Positions 1 to 10,483 of a stretch of DNA of 18,221 bases are shown here, piece after piece. The stretch's first letter is position 1. Every line of letters starts with the position of its first letter. Origin of the DNA: Silvimonas sp. JCM 19000 (GTDB lineage Bacteria > Pseudomonadota > Gammaproteobacteria > Burkholderiales > Chitinibacteraceae); the NCBI GenBank assembly GCA_001313065.1, contig BBFD01000046.1:1-18221 (forward strand). The letters run 5' to 3'. A model generated the notes under the pieces. It had not been told where the DNA came from. It ran no database searches and saw only the letters and a list, made by a program, of their open reading frames with translations. The translations under genes and the position numbers were made by a program.

Positions 1-1
1 C

Positions 2-1313
2 ACCGCCCCGCGCAACCTGGATGCGCTTAAAGCCGCGTTGCCCGCTGTGCAAACGCGGCTGGGCGCATTTAGCGCTGCCACGTTTGCCGATGCCGATGTG
101 CTCGTCCTTAGCCCCGGCGTGCCTTTGGCCGAACCCAACGTGGCTGCTGCCGTGGCCCGTGGCATACCCGCAATCGGGGATATCGAAGTGTTTGCCCAGG
201 CCATTGCGGGCAGCCCGGCCAAGGTGATTGCCATTACCGGTTCCAACGGCAAATCCACCGTCACCACCATGGTCGGCAAGATGTGCGAAGCCGCCGGCCT
301 GAAGACTGTGGTAGCGGGCAACATCGGCTTGCCGGTGCTGGACGCGCTAGCGCAATGGCAAGACAAAGGCAGCCTGCCCGATGTGTTTGTACTGGAGCTG
401 TCGAGCTTTCAGCTGGAGACCACGTTCTCGCTGCAAGCCGATGCCGCCACCGTGCTTAACGTGACCGAAGACCATCTGGACCGCTACAGCGGCATGGCCG
501 ACTACGCCGCCACCAAGCGCGTGTGTTCAACGGCCTGGGCAGCATGGTGTTGAATCGGGAAGACGGCAGGTGCCGCGGCATGGCCGTGGCGGGCCGCAAT
601 GTGGTCTGGTTTGGCGCCGATGCACCGCGTAACGGCAGCGAATACGGTCTGGTCGATGTCAGCGAAAGCACCAGCCTGCGCTGCGGCGATTTTGAATTGC
701 TGCGCGCCGATGAGCTGCCGGTGGCCGGTTTGCATAACGCCGTCAATGCGCTGGCCGCCGTGGCGCTGTGCCGCGCGATTGGCCTGCCGACTGGTCCGCT
801 GGTGGCTGCACTCAAGTCCTTCAAAGGCTTGCCGCACCGCGTTGAGTTCGTCGCCGAAATCGACGGCGTGACCTATTACGACGATTCCAAAGGCACCAAT
901 GTCGGCGCCACCGAAGCGGCGCTGAAAGGCATGACGCAGCCGGTGGTGTTGATCGCCGGTGGCGACGGCAAAGGCCAGGATTTCCGCCCCTTGCTGCCTG
1001 CCTGCGAACGCGTCTGCCGCGCCGTGGTGCTGATCGGCCGCGATGCGCCTATCCTGGCGCAAGTGCTCAACGACGCGTCCTCACCGTATATCGCGATTGG
1101 TGATGACGAAGATGATGACGACGAAGCTTCCTGCCGGTGCTGCAAGTGCCGACGCTGGAAATGGCCGTCGATATCGCCGCCAACCTGGCGCAACCGGGCG
1201 ACGCCGTGCTGCTGTCGCCGGCCTGCGCCAGCCTGGATATGTTCCGCAACTACAAGCACCGCGCCGACGTGTTTATCGCCGCGGTCAAAGCGCGTGCCGG
1301 AGCATCGGCGTGA
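2..1313 (+). CDS. murD: UDP-N-acetylmuramoylalanine--D-glutamate ligase (MurD), 5'-truncated, two frame breaks
   Basis: MurD adds D-glutamate to UDP-MurNAc-L-Ala in the cytoplasm, an ATP-dependent Mur ligase step. The gene enters from outside the window, so roughly the first 30-40 residues are missing; about 437 are visible. Seen in the sequence: the ATP-binding loop [12 protein letters not shown] (about visible residue 80), [18 protein letters not shown] in the central domain, then [17 protein letters not shown] and, near the C terminus, [15 protein letters not shown]. The literal frame breaks near 520 (one base missing; restoring CC gives K-R-R-V-F-N-G) and near 1127 (restoring GCC-TTC gives E-A-F-L-P-V-L). 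Both look like a lost C from a CC pair. An unusually acidic Asp/Glu run precedes the second break. The TGA stop overlaps the GTG of ftsW, indicating translational coupling in the dcw operon. Confidence 0.93.
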
Positions 1314-2503
1314 AACACATTTTCTACCAGGCCCTCAAGCGCGTTCGACCCAGCATGGCGTCTTATGACAAGGCGCTGCTGTGGTGCACGCTGCTGCTGC
1401 TCGCCTTTGGCTGGTGATGGTGTATTCCGCCTCGATCGCCCAGGCTGAAGTGGATAAAGACACCGGTTTTCGCTCCACCTATTACGTCACCCGCCACGTG
1501 ATCTTTCTGGTGGTGGGGCTGATCGGCGGCTTTATCGCCTTCAATATCTCGACCAAGACGTGGCAGCAGTACGCGCCAGCGCTGTTTATCCTGGGCGTGT
1601 TGTTGCTGGGTGTGGTGCTGGTCCCCGGGATCGGCCGCGAAGTGAACGGCAGCCGCCGCTGGTTGTCCCTTGTGGTCATCAACCTGCAACCGTCCGAAAT
1701 CATGAAGTTTGTGGTGCCGCTGTACGCCGCCGATTACACCGTGCGCAAAGCCGCGTTTATGGGCGGCAAGCTGATCGAGAGCATTACCCGCGGTCTGTTG
1801 CCGATGCTGGTGGTGATGTTGGTGGTGGGTAGCTTGCTGCTGCTGGAGCCGGACTTCGGCGCCTTCGCCGTGATTACCGCCATCACCATGGGCCTGCTGT
1901 TCCTTGGTGGCTTTAACTGGCGCTTGTTTGCGGGCCTGATCGTGGCGCTGGCCGCCGGTTTCGTCGGCTTGGTGGTCAGCTCGCCCTACCGCATGCAGCG
2001 CGTACTGGGCTTTCTGGACCCGTGGAAAGATCCGTTCGGCAAAGGCTATCAGCTCAGCCACTCGCTGATCGCGTTTGGCCGTGGCGAATGGACCGGCGTG
2101 GGCCTCGGCGCCAGCGTGGAAAAAAAACTGTCGTATCTGCCCGAAGCGCATACCGACTTCTTGATGGCCATCATCGCCGAAGAGCTGGGTTTTATTGGCG
2201 TGGCCAGCGTGGTGCTGATGTTTGCTTTCCTCGTGCTGCGCGCATTTTTTGATTGGCGTGCAGGCGGCCAAGCTCGACCGTGCTTATCAGGCGCTGGTGG
2301 CGCAAGGCATCGGCATCTGGTTTGCGGTGCAGTCGGTTATCAATATCGGCGTGAATATGGGCCTGATGCCCACCAAGGGTCTGACCTTGCCGCTGCTGAG
2401 CTTTGGCGGCTCCGGCATCGTGGCCAATCTGCTGGCGCTGGGCGTATTGCTGCGCGTCGATTTTGAAAACCGTCAGCTGATCCGTGGGGTGCGCCGTGAG
2501 TAA
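1310..2503 (+). CDS. ftsW: Septal peptidoglycan glycosyltransferase FtsW, two frame breaks
   Basis: FtsW is the SEDS-family lipid II polymerase of the divisome, a multi-pass inner-membrane protein. The GTG start at 1310 overlaps the murD stop. Family marks: L-V-M-V-Y-S-A-S after the first helix, the LLEPDFG motif carrying the likely catalytic Asp, PEAHTDF followed by IIAEELGF, and near the end [13 protein letters not shown] and SFGGSG. The corrected product is about 397 residues, normal for FtsW. The frame breaks near 1411 (GGCTGG where GGCCTGG gives F-G-L-V-M-V) and at the T6 run 2245-2250 (T5 gives R-A-F-L-I-G-V). The A8 run at 2120-2127 yields S-V-E-K-K-L where relatives usually have a single K, so it probably contains three extra bases in frame. 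The TAA stop overlaps the murG start by 8 nt. Confidence 0.93.
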
Positions 2504-3568
2504 ACGCACGTTATTGGTGATGGCAGGCGGCACGGGCGGCCATATTTTCCCGGCTTTGGCGGTGGCGGATGCTGTGCGCCAGCAAGGCTGGGAGGTGGTG
2601 TGGCTGGGCGCGAGTGGTGCCATGGAAACCCGCATCGTGCCGCAGCATGGCATTCCGCTGGAAACGCTCAAGATCACCGGCGTGCGCGGCAAGGGCTTGC
2701 TGAAGAAACTGATCCAGCCGTGGGTGCAATTGCGCGCGCTGCTGCAGGCGGTGGTGGTTATCTTCCGTTTCCGGCCCGATGTGTCGATCGGCTTTGGCGG
2801 CTTTACCGGCTTTGCTGGCGGCTTGGCCACACGCTTGATGTGGCTGCCGCTGGTCATCCACGAACAGAACTCGGTGGCCGGTTTAACCAACAAGACGCTG
2901 GCGCGCATCGCCAACCGCGTGTTGTTTGCCTTCCCCGGCGCCTTTGCTGCGGGCGAAAACCGCGCCTGCATCGGCAACCCGGTGCGTGGCGCGATCCTTG
3001 ATGTGGCGGAACCGGCCGCGCGTTTTGCCGGTCGGAGCGGGCCGCTGAAAGTACTGGTGGTGGGCGGCAGCCTGGGCGCGCAAGTGTTCAACAGCGAAGT
3101 GCCGCAGGCGCTGGCCTTGCTGAGCCCGGAACAACGCCCCAGCGTGATTCACCAAGCGGGCGAAAAGAATATTGAAACGTTGCGCGCCAATTACGCCGCA
3201 GCGGGTGTGCAGGCCGATTGCGTGGCGTTTATCGCCGATATGGCCAGCGCTTACGCCGAGGCCGATCTGGTGATCTGCCGCGCCGGGGCGCTCACCGTGT
3301 CCGAGCTGGCCTGCGTCGGCGCCGCCAGCGTGCTGGTGCCGTACCCCAGCGCGGTGGATGACCACCAGACCGGTAACGCACGTTATTTGAGCGATGCCGG
3401 TGCCGGCAGCTTGATCGCGCAAACCGATTTAACCGCAGCGCGGCTGGCCGCGTTGTTGCAACAGACAAACCGCGCTGATTGCCTGCGTATGGCCGAAGTG
3501 CCCGCACGCTGGCGCGTCCTGACGCTACCCAACAGGTGGTGCGGGTGTTAGAGGAACTGGCAGCATGA
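2496..3568 (+). CDS. murG: Lipid II synthase, N-acetylglucosaminyltransferase MurG, one frame break
   Basis: MurG transfers GlcNAc from UDP-GlcNAc to lipid I, forming lipid II on the cytoplasmic face of the membrane. The GTG start at 2496 lies inside the end of ftsW and reads [10 protein letters not shown]. Visible motifs are the N-terminal glycine loop [36 protein letters not shown], a second loop [28 protein letters not shown], and [15 protein letters not shown] in the UDP-GlcNAc-binding C-terminal domain. The corrected length is about 357 residues, as expected for a GT28 enzyme. One base is missing near 3500 (GTGCCCGC for GTGGCCCGC). After correction the tail reads [21 protein letters not shown] and ends at a TGA that shares ATGA with murC. 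Confidence 0.93.
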
Positions 3569-4969
3569 AACACAAAGTCAAACACATCCATTTTGTGGGC
3601 ATCGGTGGCGTCGGCATGTCCGGCATCGCTGAGGTTCTGCTTAACCTGGGTTTTGAGGTCAGCGGTTCGGACCTGGGCAGCAACGCCACCACGCAACGCC
3701 TGGCCAACGCCGGTGCATCGTGCATCAGGGCCATGCGGCGGATTACATCAAAGGCGCGGACGTGGTCGTTATCTCCAGCGCCGTCAATGAACAGAACCCG
3801 GAAGTCATGGCCGCGCGTGAGGCCAAGGTGCCGGTGGTGCCGCGCGCCATGATGCTGGCCGAGCTGATGCGGCTGAAGCAGGGCATCGCCATCGCGGGTA
3901 CGCACGGCAAAACCACCACCACCAGCCTGACCGCCTGCGTGCTGCAAGCGGCCGGGCTTGATCCCACCTTTGTGATCGGTGGCCGGCTGCATTCGGCGGG
4001 CAGCAATGCCGGTCTGGGCCAGGGTGATTTTCTGGTGGCCGAAGCCGATGAATCGGATGCTTCGTTTTTATATCTGAACCCTGTGATCTCGGTGGTGACC
4101 AACATCGATGCCGATCACATGGACACGTACGAACATGATTTCGGCAAGCTCAAAGGCGCGTTCGTCGATTTTCTGCGCCATCTGCCGTTCTACGGCCGCG
4201 CCGTGCTGTGCATTGATGATCCGCATGTGCGCGCCATCCTGCCGGAAGTGACCAGCCCGATTACCACCTATGGCACCAGCCCCGACGCCACTTTGCGTGC
4301 CGAAAACATTGTCGCCGATGGCGGTCGCATGCAGTTTGATGCGGTATGGGAAAACGGCGAAACCAAACGCATTCCAATCACGCTGAATATGCCGGGCCGT
4401 CACAACGTGCTGAACGCGCTGGCCGCGATCGGTATTGGTCTGGAGGTAGCGCCAGCGAATGCAGCATCCAGCAAGCGCTGGCGGGCTTTACCGGTGTGGG
4501 CCGCCGCTTTCAGCGTTATGGCGAGGTGGCGTTGCCGCCCGCGGCAGATGGCAACGCCCGCGGCAGCTTTACCCTGGTGGATGACTACGGACATCACCCG
4601 GTGGAAATGGCCGCCACCTTGGCCGCTGCGCGCGGCGCGTTTCCTGGCCGCCGTTTGATCCTGGCGTTCCAGCCGCATCGCTATACCCGGACGCGTGATT
4701 GCTTTGAGGATTTCGTCAAAGTGCTGTCGACCGTCGATGGTCTGTTGCTGGCCGAGGTGTATGCCGCCGGCGAGCCGCGCATCGTTGCCGCCGACAGCCG
4801 CAGCTTGAGCCGCGCTTTGCGCGTAGCGGGCAAAGTGGAACCTGTATTTGTTGAAGACATCCTGGATATGCCGCAGGCGATTCTGGCGGCGGCGCAGGAT
4901 GGCGACGTTGTAATCACCATGGGCGCGGGCTCGATCGGGGCGGTCCCCGGCAAGCTGGCGCAGCAATGA
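3565..4969 (+). CDS. murC: UDP-N-acetylmuramate--L-alanine ligase (MurC), two frame breaks
   Basis: MurC catalyses the first amino-acid addition in peptidoglycan precursor synthesis. The ATG at 3565 overlaps the murG stop (ATGA). Seen: the Rossmann-like N terminus [17 protein letters not shown], the P-loop [54 protein letters not shown] and [10 protein letters not shown]. The corrected length is about 468 residues, typical for MurC. Breaks lie near 3720 (one G missing; corrected reading G-A-S-V-H-Q-G-H) and near 4449 (one G missing; corrected reading [12 protein letters not shown]). No murB follows, although many dcw clusters have murC-murB-ddl; the next gene starts 10 nt after the stop. Confidence 0.93.
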
Positions 4970-4979
4970 GAACCGGACG

Positions 4980-5901
4980 ATGAAGCAATTCGGAAAAGTA
5001 GCGGTAGTAATGGGCGGCAACTCCAGCGAGCGCGAAGTCTCGTTGATGAGCGGCACGGGCGTGCTCGCCGCCTTGCAAAGCAAAGGTGTGGACGCGCACA
5101 AGTTTGATCCGGCCGAAAAGCCGTTGCAGGCGCTGAAAGACGAAGGTTACGACCGCGCCTTTTTTTTGATTCTGCATGGCCCGTTTGGCGAAGACGGCAC
5201 GGTACAAGGCGCGCTGGAAGTGTTGGGCGTGCCGTATACCGGCCCCGGCGTGATGGGTTCGGCCATCGGCATGGACAAGCTGCGCACCAAGCTGATCTGG
5301 AAAGCCATGGGCTTGCCTATCCCTGATTTTGAGCTGATCGACGAGCAGACCGACTTTGCCGCCGTGGAAAAAAAAGCTGGGCCTGCCGCTGTTTGTAAAA
5401 CCGGCGTCGGAAGGCAGCAGCGTGGGCGTGATCAAGGTCAAGCAGCCGGGCGAACTGGCGGCGGCCTTTGCCGAGGCACGCAAGTACGACCGCCTGGTGC
5501 TGGCCGAACAGTTTGTCGGTGGCGGCGAATACACCGCCTCGGTGCTGGGCCAGCGCGTGCTGCCGTTTGTGAAGATCGAACCGGCCACCGAGTTTTATGA
5601 CTACCAGGCCAAGTATTTCCGCGACGACACGGTGTATCGCTGCCCGTGTGGCTTGAGCGCCGAGCAGGAAGCGCGCATCAGCCGCGATGTGCTGACGGCG
5701 TTCAATGTAATTGGCTGCAAAGGCTGGAGCCGTGTCGACTTTTTGATGGATGAAGCTGGTCAGCATTATTTGCTGGAAGTGAATACCGCGCCGGGCATGA
5801 CCAGCCACAGTCTGTTTCCGATTTCGGCCCGCCAGGTTGGCATCAGTTACGAAGACCTGGTGGTGGATATTCTGGCCACCACGCTGGAAGGAAACGCTTA
5901 A
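4980..5901 (+). CDS. ddl: D-alanine--D-alanine ligase (DdlB type), one frame break
   Basis: This ATP-grasp ligase makes the D-Ala-D-Ala dipeptide used by MurF. Family marks in order: [20 protein letters not shown] at the N terminus, [31 protein letters not shown], the ATP-binding strand [13 protein letters not shown], and the metal and product site [15 protein letters not shown]. The corrected length is about 306 residues. The frame breaks at the A8 run 5368-5375; A7 gives [13 protein letters not shown]. The T8 run at 5160-5167 gives [10 protein letters not shown], one residue longer than the usual D-R-x-F-x-x-L-H-G, so three extra T are likely there too. It lies between murC and ftsQ, with its stop 2 nt before the ftsQ ATG. 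Confidence 0.93.
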
Positions 5902-5903
5902 GC

Positions 5904-6653
5904 ATGTGGGATAAGCCGCAACTGCTGATGTGGTTTGCCAACCTGCTGACGGCGCTGGCGGTGTTGCTGTTGTTTTATTCGCTGGTGTTTCTGGGCGTGC
6001 ATTCGCCGTTGTTTCCGGTCAAGCGCATCAAGGTGGATGGCGACCTGGCCCACGTCACCCGCGAGCAGTTGCAGTACGTAATCCGTAACGATCTGAAGGG
6101 CACGTTTTTTTTACGCTGGATCTGGACAAGACGCGGCAGGCATTTGAAAAGCTGCCGTGGGTGCGCCAGGTGAGCGTGCGCCGGCGCTGGCCCGACCGGC
6201 TGGAAGTGAATATCGAAGAACAACACGCCATTGCGCGTTGGGGTTCGGTGGCGTTGTTGAACAACTATGGCGAGCGCTTTGATGCCGCCAGCAATGATCA
6301 GCTACCGGTGCTGGAAGGCCCGGAGGGCACAGAAAAAACTGATGGTGGACGGCTATGGCCAGCTGAAGCAGGCATTGGCGCCCATCGGCAAACATCCCAC
6401 GCATGTGTGGTTATCTGACCGCCGCGCGTGGCGCTTTGAGCTGGACCGGCAAGTGATTGTCGAGGTGGGTCGTAATGAAGTGATGGACCGGGTTGCGCGC
6501 TTCGCCGGCGCATGGCCGGGTTCGTTGGCGCGACTGGGCGAGACCCAGCCGTTTGCCTATGTAGATTTGCGCTATCCCAACGGCTTTGCCGTGCGGTTGC
6601 CTGGCTACAAGCCCGCACCGCCCGCCAAAGGCGCCAAGGTAGCACCGGCGTAA
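5904..6653 (+). CDS. ftsQ: Cell division protein FtsQ, two frame breaks
   Basis: FtsQ is the bitopic divisome scaffold that joins early and late division proteins through FtsB and FtsL. The N terminus is a short cytoplasmic piece followed by one membrane helix (LLTALAVLLLFYSLVFLGV, about residues 13-31). A POTRA-like segment follows, with VKRIKVDGDLAHVTREQL, then LPWVRQVSVRRRWPDRLEV and YVDLRYPNGFAVRLPG near the C terminus. The corrected length is about 248 residues. Breaks lie at the T8 run 6105-6112 (T6 gives G-T-F-F-T-L-D-L-D-K, so probably +2) and the A6 run 6343-6348 (A5 gives G-T-E-K-L-M-V). Its position between ddl and ftsA is the standard dcw order. The C-terminal tail is Pro/Ala/Lys-rich. 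Confidence 0.92.
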
Positions 6654-6739
6654 GGCACAACCGGGTCGAGTGAGTATTTGAGAGAGCCAGCCCGGCTGTT
6701 TATGAATGTGATGGATCAAAGATTGCAAAGAGGTTGTCA

Positions 6740-7974
6740 GTGACCAGGGATACCAAAAAACCTCATCGTGGGCCTCGATATCGGCACCAGCAAAGTGGTG
6801 GCGGTGGTGGCCGAAATCCAGGACGACGGATCACTCAATGTGGTCGGTCTGGGTTCGGCCGCGTCCAAAGGTCTGAAGCGTGGCGTGGTGGTGGACATCG
6901 AGAAAACGGTGAATGCCATCCAGTCGGCGCTGGGTGAAGCTGAATTGATGGCGGACTGCAAAATCCGCGAGGTCTACACCGGCATCGCCGGCAGCCACAT
7001 CAAGGGCATCAACTCGCACGGCATGGTCGCCATCAAGGACAAGGAAGTCACGCAGGCTGATATGGACCGCGTGATCGAGACCGCCAGCGCGGTGAATATT
7101 CCAACCGACCACCAGGTGCTGCACATCCTGGCGCAGGAATACATCATCGACGGCCAGGAAGACGTCAAAGAGCCGCTGGGTATGTCCGGCGTGCGGCTGG
7201 AAGTGCGCGTGCACATCGTCACTGGCGCGGTTTCGGCGGTGCAGAACATCACCAAGTGCGTGCGTCGCTGCGGCCTGGAAATTGCCGAAGTGGTGTTGCA
7301 GCCGCTGGCGTCGGCCTATGCCGTGCTGACCGAAGACGAAAAAAGAACTGGGCGTGTGTCTGGTGGATATCGGCGGCGGCACCACGGATATCTCGGTGTT
7401 TATCAATGGCGCCATCCGCCATACCGCGGTCATCCCCATTGCCGGTGACCAGATCACCAACGACATCGCCATGGCGCTGCGCACCCCGACCGGTGAGGCC
7501 GAGACCATCAAGCTGCAATACGGCGTGGCGTTGCGCCATATGACCGATCCGCAGCAAATGATCGAAGTGCCGGGCGTGGGCGAACGCGGGCTGCGCCAGA
7601 TGAGCCGCCATACGCTGGCCGAAGTGGTGGAGCCGCGCGTGGAAGAGTTGTACAGCCTGGTGCAGGCCGAACTGCGTCGCGCCGGCTTTGAAGACCGGCT
7701 TTCCAGCGGCATCGTCATTACCGGCGGTGCGGCGCTGATGCCGGGGATGGTGGAGCTGGGTGAAGAGATTTTCCATATGCCGGTGCGCCTGGGGCATCCC
7801 AAGTACGTCGGTGGTCTGGCTGAAGTGGTGAAGAACCCGCGCTTCAGCACCGCGGTAGGTCTGCTGTTGATCGCCCGCGAGCAGTACATCAAGAACCCGG
7901 TCGGCCGTGCCAAAGATGGCTCGTTCGGCGATATGTTGGGCCGCATGAAATCGTGGTTCCAGAACAATTTCTGA
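6740..7974 (+). CDS. ftsA: Cell division protein FtsA, two frame breaks
   Basis: FtsA is the actin-like ATPase that tethers FtsZ to the inner membrane. The GTG at 6740 is chosen because AGAGG at 6729-6733 lies 6 nt upstream; a TTG at 6734 in the same frame would touch that site and is unlikely. Actin-fold motifs: phosphate 1 VGLDIGTSKVVAVVAE near the N terminus, phosphate 2 VDIGGGTTDISVF, and the adenosine motif ITGGAALMPGM. The C-terminal amphipathic helix (MLGRMKSWFQNNF) is the expected membrane anchor. The corrected length is about 410 residues. Breaks are A6 at 6755-6760 (A5 gives D-T-K-N-L-I-V-G-L-D) and A6 at 7339-7344 (A5 gives E-D-E-K-E-L-G-V-C-L-V). Confidence 0.94.
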
Positions 7975-8117
7975 TGTCAGGACGGCAGCTTGGTCCAGGC
8001 AGGGAACACGCAGTACACGCTTAAGAAAATAAAAGTAGTCGAAGCAAAAAACGGGCATTTATCAACCTTTTTTTTCCGTAATTTGCAGTTGGAATTCCGG
8101 GTCAGTCATGCAGGGTC

Positions 8118-8124
8118 AGAGGAG
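8118..8124 (+). promoter_or_regulatory. Strong ribosome binding site of ftsZ
   Basis: AGAGGAG lies 8 nt before the ATG at 8133 and fixes that start. The preceding 150-bp ftsA-ftsZ gap is A/T-richer than its surroundings and could hold an ftsZ promoter, but I see no convincing -35/-10 pair in it. Confidence 0.7.
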
Positions 8125-8132
8125 ATATTCAG

Positions 8133-9315
8133 ATGGCACTTACGTTTGAAGTTCAAGAGGTTGCACACCTCGTTAACATCAAGGTCATTGGGGTTGGCGG
8201 CGCCGGTTGTAACGCCATCAACAACATGATCGACAACGCCATGCAAGGCGTTCAGTTCATTTCGGCCAACACCGATGCGCAAGTATTGAAGCTGGCACGC
8301 GCCGACCACGTAGTTCAGCTGGGTGCTGAGCTCACCCGTGGTTTTGGCGCCGGTTGCAATCCGGATATTGGTCGTCAGGCCGCCGAAGAAGATCGCGACC
8401 ATATCGCCGATCTGATTGAAGGCGCTGATCTGCTGTTTATTACCGCCGGCATGGGCGGTGGCACCGGTACCGGCGCTGCCCCTGTGATTGCACAAGTGGC
8501 GCGCGAGAAAGGCATTCTGACCGTCGGCGTGGTCACCAAGCCGGGCATCGATGAAGGCATGCGCCAGAAAGTGGCACAGGTTGGTATCGACGAACTGGCC
8601 AAGTTTGTCGATTCGCTGATCGTGGTATCCAACCAGAAGCTGGAAGAAGTGCTGGGCGAAGATGTCACCATCGACGAAGCCTTCCGCGCCGCCGATGACG
8701 TCCTGCGCAGCGCCGTGGGTTCGATTGTTGAAATCATCAATTACCCGGGCCTGATCAACGTCGACTTTGCCGACGTGAAAACGGTGATGCGTGAAATGGG
8801 CATGGCCATGATGGGTTCGGCCACCGCCAGCGGTGCCGATCGCGCCGTGGTTGCTACTGAGGAAGCCATCCGCAGCCCGCTGCTGGACAACATCAACTTC
8901 AACGGTGCGCGCGGCGTGCTGGTGAACTTCAGCGCCAGCCGTACTACGCTGAAGAAGAGCGAAATCCGCCAGTCGCTGGAAATCATCAACGCCCACGTGG
9001 CCGACGATGCCCAGGTCAAGCATGGCGTGGTGTACGACGAAAGCTGGGCGACCAGATCCGCATTACGCTGATCGCCACCGGCCTTGGCGCACGCGAGTCA
9101 AACAACAACAAGCTGAAAGTGGTGCAAGGCGGCCAGCAACAACGCACCGGCACCGACAACATGGCTTTAACGCCGAAGACTACGACACGCCCGCCATCTG
9201 GCGTACGCGTCGCGGCGGCAGTGCCAGCGAGACCGCCGATGCCCCGGCTGCTCGCCCGGCGCTGAACAACATCGATATGGATATCCCGGCCTTCCTGCGT
9301 CGTCAGGCAGACTGA
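8133..9315 (+). CDS. ftsZ: Cell division GTPase FtsZ, two frame breaks near the C terminus
   Basis: FtsZ is the tubulin homologue that forms the Z-ring. Motifs: IGVGGAGCNAINNMI at the N terminus, the tubulin signature GGGTGTGAAPVIAQVA (about residues 108-123), GVVTKPGIDEG, NVDFADVKTVM (the T7 loop that completes the neighbour's GTPase site) and, at the extreme C terminus, DIPAFLRRQAD, the conserved peptide that binds FtsA and other partners. The corrected length is about 394 residues. Breaks fall near 9044 (AGCTGGG for AGCCTGGG; corrected Y-D-E-S-L-G-D-Q-I-R-I-T) and near 9164 (ATGGC for ATGGGC; corrected D-N-M-G-F-N-A-E-D-Y). Without correction the frame stops at 9071 and the C-terminal peptide would be lost, which is not credible for this essential protein. 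Confidence 0.96.
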
Positions 9316-9357
9316 TTATTCCGCTATCGCTGTAAAGCTCTACCCCCTGACCCGGGG

Positions 9358-9410
9358 CAGGCACGGTTGCCGAATGGCACCGTGCCTGTGCGCGTCTCCA
9401 GCGTTTTTTT
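9358..9410 (+). terminator. Hairpin after ftsZ, possible weak terminator
   Basis: A perfect 10-bp inverted repeat (CAGGCACGGT at 9358-9367 and ACCGTGCCTG at 9379-9388) is extended by three further G-C pairs around a GAAT loop, with one bulged T. A run of seven T follows at 9404-9410. The T-run begins 15 nt after the stem, further than in a classic intrinsic terminator, so termination is only a guess; the hairpin itself is clear. It sits between the end of the dcw cluster and lpxC. Confidence 0.45.
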
Positions 9411-9510
9411 AAGCCGGCGCGCGCGCTGTTGTCTTTATTGATTTATCAAAATGGATAAATTCCACCAATCGCCGATATTGGGATGATCAATCCAGCCCAT
9501 TGCCCGGGGC

Positions 9511-9519
9511 TGTTAGAAT
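9511..9519 (+). promoter_or_regulatory. Candidate extended -10 promoter of lpxC
   Basis: TGTTAGAAT fits an extended -10 element (TG-N-TATAAT with one mismatch) about 44 nt upstream of the lpxC ATG. I find no good -35 hexamer at 16-18 nt spacing. An A/T-rich inverted repeat (ATTTATC, 6-nt spacer, GATAAAT) lies at 9441-9460, further upstream. Confidence 0.35.
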
Positions 9520-9562
9520 TGCGTCCTTAGCGATTGTCATTCTTGAATGGGCGGGGAATTCC

Positions 9563-10477
9563 ATGTTTCAGCAACGCACTTTGAAATCCACGGTTCGCGC
9601 CGTCGGCGTCGGTCTGCATTCCGGCGAGCGCGTTACGCTGGTGATGAAGCCGGCGCCCGCTGAGCACGGCATTGTGTTCCGCCGCTCTGATTTACCCGGA
9701 TCGGAAAGCTTCAAGGTCGGTCCGGATCTGGTCAACGACACACGTTTGTCCTCGACCCTGGTCAAGGACGGCGTGCGCGTCGGCACCATCGAGCACCTGA
9801 TGTCGGCCTTTGCCGGTTTCGGTATCGATAACGTGCTGGTCGAAGTCGACGCCCCCGAAATGCCCATCATGGACGGCTCGGCCGCACCATTTATCTATCT
9901 GCTGCAATCGGCAGGGGTGGTGATGCAGAACGCGCCCAAGCGCTTTGTGCGCGTGTTGCAGCCGGTACATGTGGTGGAAGGCGACAAGTGGGTGAAACTG
10001 GAGCCGTTTGATGGCTATAAAGCGGCGCTGACCATCGACTTCAAACACCCGGCGTTCAAGAAATCTTTGCAGTCGATCACCATCGACTTTGCCAACACCA
10101 ACTACATCAGCGAAATCGCGCGCGCGCGCACCTTCGGCTTTATCCATGAAGTGGAATACATGCGCATGAACGGCCTGGCGCGCGGCGGCAGTATGGATAA
10201 CGCCATCGTCATCGACGAATATCGTGTGCTGAACGACGGCGGTTTGCGCTTTGATGATGAGTTTGTGCGGCACAAACTGCTGGATGCGATTGGTGATCTG
10301 TATATCCTGGGCCATCCGCTGATTGCGTCGTTCTCCGGGTACAAATCGGGCCACGCCATGAACAACAAGCTGCTGCGCGAGCTGCTGGCCGATCCGGACA
10401 ACTTTGAGCTGGTAACGTTTGATGACGACAGCAAAGTGCCCTCGTCCTTCCACGCCCTGCCGCCGCTGACCATCTGA
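9563..10477 (+). CDS. lpxC: UDP-3-O-acyl-N-acetylglucosamine deacetylase (LpxC)
   Basis: LpxC is the zinc-dependent deacetylase that makes the committed step of lipid A synthesis in the cytoplasm. The 304-residue product is uninterrupted and full length, the only larger gene in the window with no frame break. Start: the ATG at 9563 is preceded by GCGGGGAA and begins [20 protein letters not shown], as expected. Zinc ligands are visible: His78 in [12 protein letters not shown], and the His and Asp of [12 protein letters not shown]. The catalytic His region [13 protein letters not shown] is also present. The coding region contains no A or T run of five or more, which fits the idea that A/T runs attract the insertions seen elsewhere. 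It lies directly after ftsZ, a common proteobacterial order. Confidence 0.97.
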   Translation: MFQQRTLKSTVRAVGVGLHSGERVTLVMKPAPAEHGIVFRRSDLPGSESFKVGPDLVNDTRLSSTLVKDGVRVGTIEHLMSAFAGFGIDNVLVEVDAPEMPIMDGSAAPFIYLLQSAGVVMQNAPKRFVRVLQPVHVVEGDKWVKLEPFDGYKAALTIDFKHPAFKKSLQSITIDFANTNYISEIARARTFGFIHEVEYMRMNGLARGGSMDNAIVIDEYRVLNDGGLRFDDEFVRHKLLDAIGDLYILGHPLIASFSGYKSGHAMNNKLLRELLADPDNFELVTFDDDSKVPSSFHALPPLTI

Positions 10478-10483
10478 GCGCCC

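Noticed and set aside
1363..2271. Long open frame antisense to ftsW, and similar long antisense frames across the dcw genes
   Set aside because: They are shadows of GC-rich coding sequence on the other strand, rich in His, Gln and Arg, with no family motifs or start context.
5368..5375. A8 run in ddl as a programmed -1 frameshift site
   Set aside because: The run could act as a slippery sequence, but the same type of break occurs in nearly every gene, including G/C losses that slippage cannot repair, and no stimulatory structure is evident.
9438..9449. TTGAT-TT-ATCAA as an FNR/ANR box upstream of lpxC
   Set aside because: The half-sites match but the spacer is 2 nt instead of 4, and there is no reason to expect anaerobic control of lpxC.
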